This document shows positions 34,918 to 44,738 of a DNA stretch of 64,000 bases, one piece after another. The notes under the pieces are model-generated. The model was not told where the DNA came from, did not search any database, and saw only the letters and a list, made by a program, of their open reading frames with translations. How positions within the stretch are numbered: the stretch's first letter is position 1; each line of letters starts with the position of its first letter. Origin of the DNA: Sinorhizobium glycinis (GTDB lineage Bacteria; Pseudomonadota; Alphaproteobacteria; Rhizobiales; Rhizobiaceae); the NCBI RefSeq assembly GCF_001651865.1, contig NZ_LPUX01000064.1, positions 785,260 through 849,259 on the forward strand, given 5' to 3'. The translations under genes were made by a program, and so were the position numbers.

Positions 34918-34977
34918 CAAATGAATTGATCGCGTCGATTTATGGGTTAGCATCTCACTCAAACAGGAGGAGTTCCC

Positions 34978-36762
34978 ATGGCCAAGATGCGTGCTGTCGA
35001 TGCAGCGGTTCATGTTCTCGAAAAGGAGGGGGTCGATTGTGCCTTCGGCGTCCCGGGAGCGGCGATCAACCCGCTCTATTCGGCGCTGAAGGCCCGCGGA
35101 TCGATCCGCCATATCCTCGCCCGTCACGTCGAAGGCGCCTCGCACATGGCGGAGGGCTATACCCGCGCCAAGCACGGCAATATCGGCGTCTGCATCGGCA
35201 CCTCGGGCCCGGCCGGCACCGACATGATCACGGGTCTCTACTCGGCGTCCGCAGATTCCATTCCGATCCTCTGCATCACCGGCCAGGCGCCGCGCGCCCG
35301 TCTCGACAAGGAGGATTTCCAGGCCGTCGACATCGCCGCGATCGCGGCACCCGTCACCAAGTGGGCGGTCACGGTCATGGAGCCGGCGCTCGTCCCCTTC
35401 GTCTTCCAGAAGGCGTTCCACCTGATGCGCTCCGGCCGGCCCGGTCCGGTGCTGATCGACCTGCCGGTCGACGTCCAACTGGCCGAGATCGAGTTCGATC
35501 CGGAGACTTATGAGCCGCTGACGCCTTATAAGCCGGCCGCGACCCGCGCCCAGGCCGAAAAGGCGCTCGCCATGCTGAACGAGGCCGAGCGGCCGCTGAT
35601 CGTCGCCGGCGGCGGCATCATCAATGCGGACGCCTCCGACCTGCTCACCGAGTTCGCCGAGATCACCGGCGTCCCGGTCATCCCGACGCTGATGGGCTGG
35701 GGCACGATCCCCGACGATCATCCGCTGATGGCCGGCATGTGCGGGCTGCAGACCTCGCATCGCTATGGCAATGCGACGCTGCTTGCCTCCGACTTCGTCT
35801 TCGGCATCGGCAACCGCTGGGCCAACCGCCACACCGGCAACGTCCCGACCTATACGGAAGGTAGGAAGTTCATCCATGTCGATATCGAGCCGACCCAGAT
35901 CGGCCGCGTCTTCGCGCCGGATTTCGGCATCGTCTCGGATGCGGGGCCAGCGCTGAAACTCTTCCTCGACGTCGCGACCGAATGGAAGACCGCCGGCAAG
36001 CTGCGCGATTGGTCGGCCTGGGCCGAGGAGTGCCGCGAGCGCAAGCGCACCATGCTGCGCAAGACCCATTTCGACCAGACGCCGCTGAAACCGCAGCGCG
36101 TCTACGAAGAGATGAACAAGGCCTTCGGCCGCGATACCTGCTTCGTTTCGACCATCGGTCTCAGCCAGATCGCCGGCGCGCAGTTCCTGCACGTCTACAA
36201 GCCGCGCAATTGGATCAATTGCGGCCAGGCCGGTCCTCTCGGCTGGACGCTGCCGGCAGCGCTCGGCGTGCGCGCCGCCGATCCAAACCGGCCGATCGTC
36301 GCGCTTTCCGGCGACTACGACTTCCAGTTCCTGATCGAGGAGCTTGCCGTCGGGGCGCAGCACAAGCTCCCCTACCTGCATGTGGTCGTCAACAATTCCT
36401 ATCTCGGCCTGATCCGCCAGGCCCAGCGCGGCTTCGAGATGGATTTCGAGGTGAGCCTCGCCTTCGACAACATCAATGCGAGCGGCGACGCGGAAAAGGG
36501 CTACGGCGTCGATCACGTGGCCGTCGCCGAAGGGCTCGGCTGCAAGGCGATCCGCGTCCGCAGTCCCAACGAGTTCGCCGATGCCTTCGAGCGGGCCCAG
36601 GCTCTGATGGAGGAACACCGGGTACCGGTCGTCATCGAGTTCATCCTCGAACGGGTCACCAACATCGCCATGGGCGCCGACATCAACGCGGTGGTCGAGT
36701 TCGAGGAGCTTGCCGAGCGCGGCGAGGATGCGCCCACGGCGATCGCCGCCCTGCTCGACTGA
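34978..36762 (+). CDS. gcl: Glyoxylate carboligase (tartronate-semialdehyde synthase)
   Basis: A 594-residue ThDP-dependent enzyme joining two glyoxylate molecules into tartronate semialdehyde and CO2. It starts [20 protein letters not shown] and closely resembles E. coli Gcl. Val51 ([13 protein letters not shown]) occupies the position where other ThDP enzymes have Glu, the hallmark of this enzyme. The C-terminal cofactor motif is [20 protein letters not shown] with [12 protein letters not shown]. An FAD-binding middle domain is present as in the family. AGGAGG precedes the start. First gene of gcl-hyi-glxR-glycerate kinase-allA. Confidence 0.98.
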   Translation: MAKMRAVDAAVHVLEKEGVDCAFGVPGAAINPLYSALKARGSIRHILARHVEGASHMAEGYTRAKHGNIGVCIGTSGPAGTDMITGLYSASADSIPILCITGQAPRARLDKEDFQAVDIAAIAAPVTKWAVTVMEPALVPFVFQKAFHLMRSGRPGPVLIDLPVDVQLAEIEFDPETYEPLTPYKPAATRAQAEKALAMLNEAERPLIVAGGGIINADASDLLTEFAEITGVPVIPTLMGWGTIPDDHPLMAGMCGLQTSHRYGNATLLASDFVFGIGNRWANRHTGNVPTYTEGRKFIHVDIEPTQIGRVFAPDFGIVSDAGPALKLFLDVATEWKTAGKLRDWSAWAEECRERKRTMLRKTHFDQTPLKPQRVYEEMNKAFGRDTCFVSTIGLSQIAGAQFLHVYKPRNWINCGQAGPLGWTLPAALGVRAADPNRPIVALSGDYDFQFLIEELAVGAQHKLPYLHVVVNNSYLGLIRQAQRGFEMDFEVSLAFDNINASGDAEKGYGVDHVAVAEGLGCKAIRVRSPNEFADAFERAQALMEEHRVPVVIEFILERVTNIAMGADINAVVEFEELAERGEDAPTAIAALLD

Positions 36763-36835
36763 AACCATCCAGTGCGCGGAATTGAGGACGCGTCATTTCG
36801 CCCGCATTCCTTCACCTTGCAAGAGGAGTAACCGC

Positions 36836-37651
<816 letters not shown>

Positions 37652-37656
37652 GCAAA

Positions 37657-38541
37657 ATGGCATCTATCGGTTTTATCGGACTGGGTATCATGGGCACGCC
37701 GATGGCGCGCCACCTGCAGGATGCCGGTCACACCGTCATCACCTCGAAATTCGCCGTCCCGCCGCGTCAGGAACTCCTGGATCAAGGCCTCAAGTTCGTC
37801 GAGACGCCGAAGGCGCTCGCCGAAACCGTCGACATTGTCATCCTGATGCTGCCGGACACGCCGGAAGTGAAGGACGTTCTCTTCGGCGAGAACGGCGTTT
37901 CTTACGGTCTCGGCAAGGGCAAGCTCGTCGTCGACATGAGCTCGATCTCGCCGATCGAGACGAAGGAATTCGCGAGGAAGATCCGCGAAACGGGCGCCGA
38001 GTACATCGACGCACCGGTTTCCGGCGGCGAGGTCGGGGCGAAGAATGCCACGCTGAGCATCATGGCCGGTGGCGCGACGGACTCCTTCGAGCGCGCTTTG
38101 CCGCTCTTCAAGCTGATGGGCAAGAACATCACGCTCGTCGGCGATTGCGGCGACGGTCAGGTCACCAAGGTCGCCAACCAGATCATCGTCGCGCTGACGA
38201 TCGAGGCGGTATCCGAAGCGCTGGTCTTCGCCTCGAAGGCGGGCGCCGATCCGGCCCGCGTCCGCGAGGCGCTGATGGGCGGCTTTGCCTCCTCGCGCAT
38301 CCTCGAGGTTCACGGCGAGCGGATGATCAAGCGGACCTTCGAGCCGGGCTTCCGCATCTCGCTGCACCAGAAGGACCTGAACCTGGCGCTGCAAGGGGCG
38401 AAGAGCCTCGGCATCTCGCTGCCGAACACGGCGGCGACCCAGGAGCTCTTCAACAACTGCGCCGCCAATGGCGACAGCGGGCTCGACCATTCCGGTCTCG
38501 TCCGGGCGCTCGAGCGCATGGCGAACCACGAGGTCGCTTAA
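37657..38541 (+). CDS. glxR: Tartronate semialdehyde reductase (2-hydroxy-3-oxopropionate reductase)
   Basis: A 294-residue beta-hydroxyacid dehydrogenase reducing tartronate semialdehyde to D-glycerate. ATG 37657 lies five bases after the hyi stop with AGGAG upstream. Motifs: IGFIGLGIMGTPMARHL, EYIDAPVSGGEVGAKN, and catalytic Lys171 (DGQVTKVANQIIV). It is the third step of the glyoxylate-to-glycerate route encoded here. Confidence 0.96.
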   Translation: MASIGFIGLGIMGTPMARHLQDAGHTVITSKFAVPPRQELLDQGLKFVETPKALAETVDIVILMLPDTPEVKDVLFGENGVSYGLGKGKLVVDMSSISPIETKEFARKIRETGAEYIDAPVSGGEVGAKNATLSIMAGGATDSFERALPLFKLMGKNITLVGDCGDGQVTKVANQIIVALTIEAVSEALVFASKAGADPARVREALMGGFASSRILEVHGERMIKRTFEPGFRISLHQKDLNLALQGAKSLGISLPNTAATQELFNNCAANGDSGLDHSGLVRALERMANHEVA

Positions 38542-38603
38542 AGCTTCGAAGATGCGCATGATCGGCCGGGCGGGCGTCCCCATCCACTGCGGCAGTCATG
38601 CAA

Positions 38604-38641
38604 CCGGGCGGCGGAAGGAGGAGCCGCCGCCCGGGACTTTT
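38604..38641 (+). terminator. Terminator-like hairpin between glxR and glycerate kinase
   Basis: An 11-bp perfect GC stem (CCGGGCGGCGG at 38604-38614 with CCGCCGCCCGG at 38624-38634) is followed by GACTTTTG. The T-run is short, so it probably attenuates rather than fully ends transcription before the kinase gene 17 bases further on. Confidence 0.65.
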
Positions 38642-38657
38642 GCGAACGGGAGGAAAA

Positions 38658-39926
38658 ATGGTCGCCATCGCCGATCCGCGTCAATTCCTGGAAGCGTTGT
38701 TCACCTCGGCGGTCGCTGCCGCCGATCCGATGCGCGTCCTCGCCGCCAACCTGCCGGAGCGGCCGAAGGGCCGCACCGTCGTCATCGGTGCCGGCAAGGG
38801 TGCGGCGCAGATGGCACACGCTTTCGAGACGCTGTGGCGGGGGCCGCTCAGCGGCGCCGTCGTGACGCGCTACGGCTTCGGGGTTCCTTGCAGGCATATC
38901 GAAGTGCTCGAAGCCTCCCATCCGCTACCGGATGAGAGCGGACTACAGGCCTCGAAACGTCTGCTGGCCGAGGTCGGCCGCTTGACGGAGGACGACCTCG
39001 TCGTGGCGCTGATCTGCGGCGGCGGTTCGGCGCTGCTGCCGGCGCCGCCGAAAGGGCTGTCGCTCGAGGACGAGATTGCCGTCAACCGCGCCTTGCTGGC
39101 CTCGGGGGCGCCGATCCGGGCGATGAATGCCGTGCGCAAGCATGTCTCGACGATCAAGGGCGGGCGGCTCGCCGCCGCGGCTTATCCGGCGCGGGTGGTG
39201 TCGCTCGTCGTTTCCGACATTCCCGGCGACGATCCGGCATTGGTCGCCTCCGGTCCGACGATTGCCGACGACAGTACGCGCGCAGATGCCTTGAGGGTCG
39301 TGGAGCGCTACCGCCTGGAGCTGCCCGAAAGCGTCCGGACTTGGCTGGCGAGCGAGGCGGCGGACGCGCCAAGGCCTGACGATCCGTGCTTTGCCCGAAG
39401 CGAAGTGCGGCTGATCGCGTCGGCGGGAGTCTCGCTCGAAGCTGCTGCGGCGGAGGCGCGGGCGGTCGGCATCGACGCGATCATTCTTTCGGATTCGATC
39501 GAAGGCGAGGCACGCGATGTCGGGCTTGTCCACGCCGCGATCGCGCGGGAGGTCGCGACCCGCAGCCGTCCCTTCAGGAAACCGGTCGTCGTGCTTTCCG
39601 GCGGCGAAACCACTGTCACCGTAAACGGTGCCGGCAGGGGCGGCCGCAACAGCGAGTTCCTGCTGTCGCTCGCCCTCGGTATCGACGGGGTGGGGGGCAT
39701 CTCCGCGCTCGCCGCCGACACCGACGGGATCGATGGCTCGGAAGACAATGCCGGCGCCTTCGCCGACGACACGACGATCGCCCGCCTGCTTGGGCGACGG
39801 ATCGACGCGGCGGCGCTCTTGCAGCGCAACGACAGCTGGGCGGCCTTCGATGCGCTCGGCGACATCTTCAAGCCGGGCCCGACCGGAACCAACGTCAACG
39901 ATTTCCGGGCAATGCTGATCCAGTGA
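38658..39926 (+). CDS. Glycerate 2-kinase (MOFRL/GckA type)
   Basis: A 422-residue kinase of the MOFRL family, which converts D-glycerate to 2-phosphoglycerate. ATG 38658 sits just after GGGAGGA; the in-frame ATG at 38598 lies upstream of the hairpin and is rejected. Motifs: RTVVIGAGKGAAQMAHAFE, ALICGGGSALLPAPP, NAVRKHVSTIKGGRLA, VSLVVSDIPGDDP, the MOFRL segment VLSGGETTVTVNGAGRGGRN and ALAADTDGIDGSEDNAGAF. It completes glyoxylate assimilation from the gcl operon. Confidence 0.95.
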   Translation: MVAIADPRQFLEALFTSAVAAADPMRVLAANLPERPKGRTVVIGAGKGAAQMAHAFETLWRGPLSGAVVTRYGFGVPCRHIEVLEASHPLPDESGLQASKRLLAEVGRLTEDDLVVALICGGGSALLPAPPKGLSLEDEIAVNRALLASGAPIRAMNAVRKHVSTIKGGRLAAAAYPARVVSLVVSDIPGDDPALVASGPTIADDSTRADALRVVERYRLELPESVRTWLASEAADAPRPDDPCFARSEVRLIASAGVSLEAAAAEARAVGIDAIILSDSIEGEARDVGLVHAAIAREVATRSRPFRKPVVVLSGGETTVTVNGAGRGGRNSEFLLSLALGIDGVGGISALAADTDGIDGSEDNAGAFADDTTIARLLGRRIDAAALLQRNDSWAAFDALGDIFKPGPTGTNVNDFRAMLIQ

Positions 39927-39954
39927 GTGCTGCGGAGCGATGGAAAGAAACCCC

Positions 39955-40446
39955 ATGAAATCCCTGCCGATCCGGCCCCTGTCGCGGGCCGCATTCACCC
40001 CCTTCGGCGACGTGATCGAACTCGACGAGGCAAAGAGCTTCCCCATCAACGCGGGCAAATGCATCCGCTATCACGATCTCGCAACGGTCGAGACGACGGG
40101 CCCGAAAGCGCGCGCCCTGATCAGCCTGCTGCGCGGAGAACCTTACGAAATTCCGCTGCCGCTCAAGATGGTGGAGCGCCACCCCCTCGGCAGCCAGGCC
40201 TTCGTGCCGCTCACCGAACACTCATTCCTCGTCGTCGTTGCTCCGGATGAAAACGGCAGGCCGGGCGAGCCGATCGCCTTCGAGACCGCGCCCGGCCAGG
40301 GCGTCAACATCGCCCGCAACGTCTGGCACGGCATTCTGACGCCACTCCACGGCGTATCCGATTTCATCGTCGTCGACCGCGGCGGCGAGGGCTGCAATCT
40401 GGAGGAACATTTCTTCGAGATGCCATATCGCGTCGAATACGCGTAG
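39955..40446 (+). CDS. allA: Ureidoglycolate lyase (AllA)
   Basis: A 163-residue cupin-like lyase splitting ureidoglycolate into glyoxylate and urea. It has LSRAAFTPFGDVIELDE, KMVERHPLGSQAFVPL, EPIAFETAPGQGVNIARNVW with HGILTPLHGVSDFIVVDRGG and the ending NLEEHFFEMPYRVEY. ATG 39955 is preferred; ATG 39940 is in frame and also possible. It lies 28 bases after the glycerate kinase, so the glyoxylate it makes can be consumed by the same operon. Confidence 0.94.
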   Translation: MKSLPIRPLSRAAFTPFGDVIELDEAKSFPINAGKCIRYHDLATVETTGPKARALISLLRGEPYEIPLPLKMVERHPLGSQAFVPLTEHSFLVVVAPDENGRPGEPIAFETAPGQGVNIARNVWHGILTPLHGVSDFIVVDRGGEGCNLEEHFFEMPYRVEYA

Positions 40447-40526
40447 GGACCATAATCGCCTCCGCCCTTGTTGTGAGGCCATCAAGCTCTTAGGTTCGCG
40501 CTATCGAGTCCGTGATCTATTGAGCA

Positions 40527-41465
40527 ATGCTGCAGTCGGCGAGGAAAATGTGGGGGGAGACCGGGTGGGGCGTGCCGACCTCGGTCGCCCTGCATCTGGC
40601 ACTCGCGTTTATCCTGCTGGTTAGGCTGCCCGAGCACGCTCCGCCGGCAAAGGATGAGAGCATCAATGTCGAGCTCGTTTCGCCGCCGAAGCCTGCGGCG
40701 AAGCCGCAAGACAAGCCGAAGGAGGCAAAGCCCGAGCCTTCCCGATCGCAGCCGCAGGTCTTCGAATCCGCTTCGGCAGAGGTCGACAAGGAAAAGCCCC
40801 CACAGCCGCAATTGCCGCCTGCCGGGCCAAGCCGGATCGACAAGCCGAAATTGCCCGATGCGCAAGCGAAGCCCGCCTCGGCCAAGACGGAGAGCGCCGA
40901 CAAGCCGGCCGAAACAAGGACGGCACTGGCCGAGTTGCGGGTCGAGGCCGAAGACGCGGTGAGCGAGGCGGAAGATGCCGAGCCGACGCCGCACCGCGCG
41001 CCTGTTCCCAAGGAAAAGCCCGTGGCCGATGAAGCGAAGGCGGACGCGGCCCAGGAGCCGGCGGAGGCTGCCGCGGACCAGCAGTCAAGCGAGTTGGTGG
41101 AAGCGAAACAACTCTATTCGCGGGACGCCCTGTCCGATCCGCGCGTCAAACAGGCAATCGGCAGGCTGCCGCCGAAGCGGCGCATCGTACAGCTCTGCAC
41201 GATCGAGGCGCTGGAACAGGTGCGCCGCCAAAGGCCTGACGCTTTCCCGGACATGCTGGTGCCGTTCGGTCCCGTCGGTGGTATCGTTTCGGCTTCCAGT
41301 CTCAGCGCCAACGGCGGCGCCTATCGCAGCCGGGGGAAATGGTACGGCATCGACTTCAAATGCGAAGTCAACGCGGAGACGACGTCGGTCGCCTCCTTCA
41401 GCTTCGCCGTCGGCGGGGCTATTCCGAAAAGCGAATGGAGTGCGCGCCAATTGCCGAAGGAATAA
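40527..41465 (+). CDS. DUF930 protein with TonB-like Pro/Lys-rich linker
   Basis: A 312-residue protein. One membrane helix near the N-terminus (~18-35, TSVALHLALAFILLVRLP) is followed by ~150 residues rich in Pro, Lys, Ala and Glu (KPQDKPKEAKPEPSRSQ), as in TonB/TolA linkers. The C-terminal ~115 residues are DUF930: LSDPRVKQAIGRLPPKRRIV, QLCTIEALEQVRR and FKCEVNAETTSVASFSFAVG, with two conserved cysteines. It probably spans the periplasm from the inner membrane. Function unknown. It stands alone between allA and a family-B repeat. Confidence 0.85.
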   Translation: MLQSARKMWGETGWGVPTSVALHLALAFILLVRLPEHAPPAKDESINVELVSPPKPAAKPQDKPKEAKPEPSRSQPQVFESASAEVDKEKPPQPQLPPAGPSRIDKPKLPDAQAKPASAKTESADKPAETRTALAELRVEAEDAVSEAEDAEPTPHRAPVPKEKPVADEAKADAAQEPAEAAADQQSSELVEAKQLYSRDALSDPRVKQAIGRLPPKRRIVQLCTIEALEQVRRQRPDAFPDMLVPFGPVGGIVSASSLSANGGAYRSRGKWYGIDFKCEVNAETTSVASFSFAVGGAIPKSEWSARQLPKE

Positions 41466-41520
41466 AGGCAACACATTCAACAATTCATGCAACGCGTTTC
41501 GGGCTTTCCGCCGGCGTACT

Positions 41521-41632
41521 GCCCCTCATCCGGCCTGCCGGCCACCTTCTCCCCGCAGGCGGGCCGAAGGAGACCCGCGGCACCGCTTAAGTCACCTCTC
41601 CCCGCCTGCGGGGAGAGGGCTAGGGTGAGGCG
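41521..41632. repeat. Repeat family B, copy 1
   Basis: A ~112-base element beginning GCCCCTCATCCGGCCTGCCG and ending GAGGGCTAGGGTGAGGC, with an internal perfect stem CTCTCCCCGCCTGCGGGGAG. It fills the gap between the DUF930 gene and the otnK stop, and could end transcription from both sides. Confidence 0.85.
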
Positions 41633-41656
41633 CATTCGTTGACTATGGTTTCACCT

Positions 41657-42937
41657 TCAGCGCATCATCGCCAAGGCTGCGGCAAAGAAATCGTCGCCAC
41701 CGAAGTTCCCCGATTTCAGCGCCAGCAGCATGTCGCCCTGGGCATTGCCGATGGTGCGAAGCACCGGAACGCCGGGGGCAATCTCCGGGCCGATCAGGAA
41801 GGCGGGGATGGCGAGCCTGTCGACCGTTGCGCCGGAGGTCTCGCCGCCCGCGACGACCAGGCGCTTGACGCCGCGCGCCACCAGGTCGCTGGCGACGGTT
41901 GCGGTCGCGGTTTCGATGGCGTGGCCGGACGCCTCGCGGCCATATTGAGACTGCAGGCGCGAAACCATCTCGGCTGAGGCGCTTGCGGCGATGACCACAG
42001 GCCCATCGGAAATACGCTCGCCGGCCCAGGCGATCGCCGCGGCAATTTCGTCTGACCCTCTGAGCAGCTTTTCGGTGTCGAGCCGGAGCACAGGCATGGA
42101 GCGTTCGGCCACTTCGAGTTGCCGCAGCGTCGCGGCGGAGCAACTGCCGGCGACGATTGCGGCAAGACCTCCGACGGGACGAACGGCATCCGCCGTGTCG
42201 GCACTTGCCGCAGAGGCGCGACCGGAGCGCACGATGGCGCGGGCCAGCCCGAGGCCGAGGCCGGAGGCGCCGGTCGACACCGGCGTCTGCAACGCCACCT
42301 CGCCAAGCATTTCGAGGTCACGCTCTGACGTCGCGTCGGCGATCGCTGCGGTTACCCCCTCGGAACGCAGAGCATCGAGCCGGGTCTTTACGGCGGCATG
42401 TCCGGCCGTGATCGTTGCCAGGTCGACGAGGCCGACCTTGCCCTGCGACTGCCGGCCCATGACGCGAACCAGGTTGGCGTCATGCATCGGATTGAGCGGA
42501 TGGTCCTTGAGCGGGCTTTCGTCGAGCGGCTGGCCATTGACGAAGAGATGGCCGAGATAGACGGTCCGGCCGGTTTCCGGAAAAGCCGGCGTGACAAGTG
42601 CGATGCCGCCGCCCGCGGCCTGGGAAAGCGCCTCTGTCACCGGACCGATATTGCCCTGGTCGGTGGAATCAAAGGTTGAGCAGATCTTATAGAGGACGTG
42701 GGCGGCGCCGCGCTGCCGTAACCAGCGGTCTGCCTTGCCCGCTGCAGCGACGGCTTCGTCGGCGGCAACCGAGCGGATCTTCAGCGAAACGACCACCGCA
42801 TTGACATCCGGCAATACAAGCGACGGGTCGGGGATGCCGACCGTCTGCACGGTCCGGAGTCCGTTCTTGGTCAGCGTATTGGCGAGATCGGAGGCGCCCG
42901 TGTAGTCGTCGGCGATCGATCCGAGCAGGATTGTCAT
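41657..42937 (-). CDS. otnK: 3-oxo-tetronate kinase (OtnK)
   Basis: A 426-residue DUF1537-superfamily kinase that phosphorylates 3-oxo-tetronate at O4. It starts MTILLGSIADDYTGASDLAN and has LYKICSTFDSTDQGNIGPV, LVTPAFPETGRTVYLGHLFV, LVVAGGETSGATVDRLAI and the ending ALKSGNFGGDDFFAAALAMM, all close to characterised OtnK. It lies last in the leftward operon MFS-ltnD-otnI-otnK, three bases after otnI. Product goes to OtnC. Confidence 0.93.
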   Translation of the reverse strand: MTILLGSIADDYTGASDLANTLTKNGLRTVQTVGIPDPSLVLPDVNAVVVSLKIRSVAADEAVAAAGKADRWLRQRGAAHVLYKICSTFDSTDQGNIGPVTEALSQAAGGGIALVTPAFPETGRTVYLGHLFVNGQPLDESPLKDHPLNPMHDANLVRVMGRQSQGKVGLVDLATITAGHAAVKTRLDALRSEGVTAAIADATSERDLEMLGEVALQTPVSTGASGLGLGLARAIVRSGRASAASADTADAVRPVGGLAAIVAGSCSAATLRQLEVAERSMPVLRLDTEKLLRGSDEIAAAIAWAGERISDGPVVIAASASAEMVSRLQSQYGREASGHAIETATATVASDLVARGVKRLVVAGGETSGATVDRLAIPAFLIGPEIAPGVPVLRTIGNAQGDMLLALKSGNFGGDDFFAAALAMMR

Positions 42938-42940
42938 CGT

Positions 42941-43717
42941 TCAGCTCCGTGCAAAGGGTTTGAACCAGGCAAGGCCTTCGAGCGTCCCGCTGCTTGGGGA
43001 ATATTCGCAGCCGACGAAACCGGCATAGCCGAGGCGGTCGATCTCGGCGAAGAGATAGGGATAGTTCAGTTCTTCGCCGTCCGGCTCCTGTCGCGAAGGC
43101 ACGCTGGCGATCTGGATGTGCCCGGTGACCGGCATGAGGCGGCGGAGCGCCATGGTGACGTCGCCATGGATGATCTGGCGATGGTAGATGTCGAACTGGA
43201 GCTTCAGGTTGGCAAGCCCGAGATCGGCGATCAGCCGCTCGGCGGCGCCGAAGTCGTTGAGGAAATAGCCGGGCATGTTGCGGGCGTTGATCGGCTCGAG
43301 CAGGAGGTCGAGCCCTTTTTCGGCAAGGCGCTCGGCAGCATAGGCGACGGCGCGCCGGTAGCAATCTGCCGCTTCTGAATCGGAGGGGTCGGCCAGTCCC
43401 GCCATCAGATGCAGGCGCTTGACACCGGTCGCGGCGGCATAGTCGAGCGCGCGTTCGACATCGGCTTTCAACTCCTCGAAGCGGCCGGGAAGGGCGGCGA
43501 TGCCGCGCTCGCCCGCCGCCCAGTCGCCGGGCGGCAGATTGAAGAGTGCCTGTTCAAGCTTGTTACGCGCGAGCCGTTCGGCGATCGCCTCGGGCGGTGC
43601 CTCATAGGGGAAGAGATATTCGACGGCCGTGAACCCGGCGTCCGCGGCAGCGTCGAAGCGGTCTAGGAACGGCCACTCGTTGAACATCATCGTCAGATTG
43701 GCGGCGAAAACGGGCAT
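42941..43717 (-). CDS. otnI: 2-oxo-tetronate isomerase (OtnI)
   Basis: A 258-residue TIM-barrel isomerase of the hydroxypyruvate-isomerase family. It starts MPVFAANLTMMFNEWPFLDR and has FTAVEYLFPYEAPPEAIAER, LLLEPINARNMPGYFLND and LKLQFDIYHRQIIHGDV, with the usual metal ligands. Its location between LtnD and OtnK identifies it as OtnI, which converts 2-oxo- to 3-oxo-tetronate, rather than a second Hyi. Confidence 0.92.
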   Translation of the reverse strand: MPVFAANLTMMFNEWPFLDRFDAAADAGFTAVEYLFPYEAPPEAIAERLARNKLEQALFNLPPGDWAAGERGIAALPGRFEELKADVERALDYAAATGVKRLHLMAGLADPSDSEAADCYRRAVAYAAERLAEKGLDLLLEPINARNMPGYFLNDFGAAERLIADLGLANLKLQFDIYHRQIIHGDVTMALRRLMPVTGHIQIASVPSRQEPDGEELNYPYLFAEIDRLGYAGFVGCEYSPSSGTLEGLAWFKPFARS

Positions 43718-43729
43718 CTCGAACGTCCT

Positions 43730-44662
43730 TTATGCCTTGTCCATGCCGGGCAGCTTGGCGCCGGAAAGCTGGGCGTAGAGCCGCGCGAGCGAGGAATCGT
43801 CGTCGCGGCCCATGCCGGCGCCGGAAGCGCCGAGATACATCTGGAGGGCCGCCGCCACCAGCGGCACCGGATAGCGCTCGGCGCGTGCCATGTCCTGGAC
43901 GATGCCGAGATCCTTGACAAAGATCTCGATGGCGCTGAGCGGCGTATAGTCGCCGGCCAGCACATGCGGGACGCGGTTCTCGAACATCCAGGAGTTTCCG
44001 GCCGAGGCGGTGATCACCTCGTAGACCTTGTCGAGGTCGAGTCCCTGCTTGGCGGCGAAGGTGATCGCCTCGCAGGCGGCGGCGATGTGGACGCCGGCCA
44101 GAAGCTGGTTGATCATCTTGAAGGCCGCGCCGGTGCCGGCAGCGTCACCGAGCTCGTAGACCTTGGCGGCCATCGCGTCGAGCGCTGGACGGGCGGCGGC
44201 GAAGGCCTTGGCCGAGCCCGACGCCATGATTGTCAGTTCGCCTTTCGCGGCCCGAGCGGCGCCGCCGGAGATCGGCGCGTCGAGGTAATGGAAGCCGAGA
44301 GCCTCGACCCGTTGCGACAGGTCCCGTGCGACAGCCGGATCCATGGTTGCCGAGGAGATGAATACCGCGCCGGGCTTCATCGCGCCGGCGACGCCGCCAG
44401 GCCCGAACAGGATCGCTTCCGTCTGCGCGGCATTGACCACCACGGAGACGACGATGTCGGCAGCTTGAACCGCCGCGGCGGGCGTTTCCGCGCAGCGGCC
44501 GCCCTCTGCGGCGAAGCGATCGACGGCTGCCGGGGTGATATCGTAACCGATGACATCGAGGCCGTCGCGCTTCATGGACTGGGCCATTCCGAAGCCCATG
44601 GAACCGAGACCGATCACAGCCGCGGTGGGCGCGCGTCCCGGACTTTCAGCATGCAATGACAT
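43730..44662 (-). CDS. ltnD: L-threonate dehydrogenase (LtnD)
   Basis: A 310-residue beta-hydroxyacid dehydrogenase. The Rossmann motif is AVIGLGSMGFGMAQSM (15-30), the substrate loop HYLDAPISGGAARAAKGEL, and the catalytic lysine Lys182 in GTGAAFKMINQLLAG. It oxidises L-threonate at C2 to 2-oxo-tetronate, the substrate of OtnI twelve bases downstream. Fits LtnD in length and context. Confidence 0.93.
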   Translation of the reverse strand: MSLHAESPGRAPTAAVIGLGSMGFGMAQSMKRDGLDVIGYDITPAAVDRFAAEGGRCAETPAAAVQAADIVVSVVVNAAQTEAILFGPGGVAGAMKPGAVFISSATMDPAVARDLSQRVEALGFHYLDAPISGGAARAAKGELTIMASGSAKAFAAARPALDAMAAKVYELGDAAGTGAAFKMINQLLAGVHIAAACEAITFAAKQGLDLDKVYEVITASAGNSWMFENRVPHVLAGDYTPLSAIEIFVKDLGIVQDMARAERYPVPLVAAALQMYLGASGAGMGRDDDSSLARLYAQLSGAKLPGMDKA

Positions 44663-44695
44663 GAAGAGATTCTCCAGCTCTGACAGGGCAAGGGA

Positions 44696-44726
44696 GCACC
44701 GCCGGGCCGAGGGGATCCGGCGGTGC
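44696..44726 (-). repeat. Intercistronic hairpin between the MFS gene and ltnD
   Basis: A perfect 10-bp stem (GCACCGCCGG/CCGGCGGTGC) with an 11-base loop lies just after the transporter stop and 34 bases before the ltnD ATG. No T-run follows, so a role in differential expression or mRNA stability is likelier than termination. Confidence 0.65.
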
Positions 44727-44738
44727 CGACTTGGAAGC

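Noticed and set aside
34870..36768. A 632-codon minus-strand frame antisense to gcl
   Set aside because: Gcl on the other strand is unmistakable; the antisense product is low-complexity Arg/Asp/Gly-rich without family similarity.
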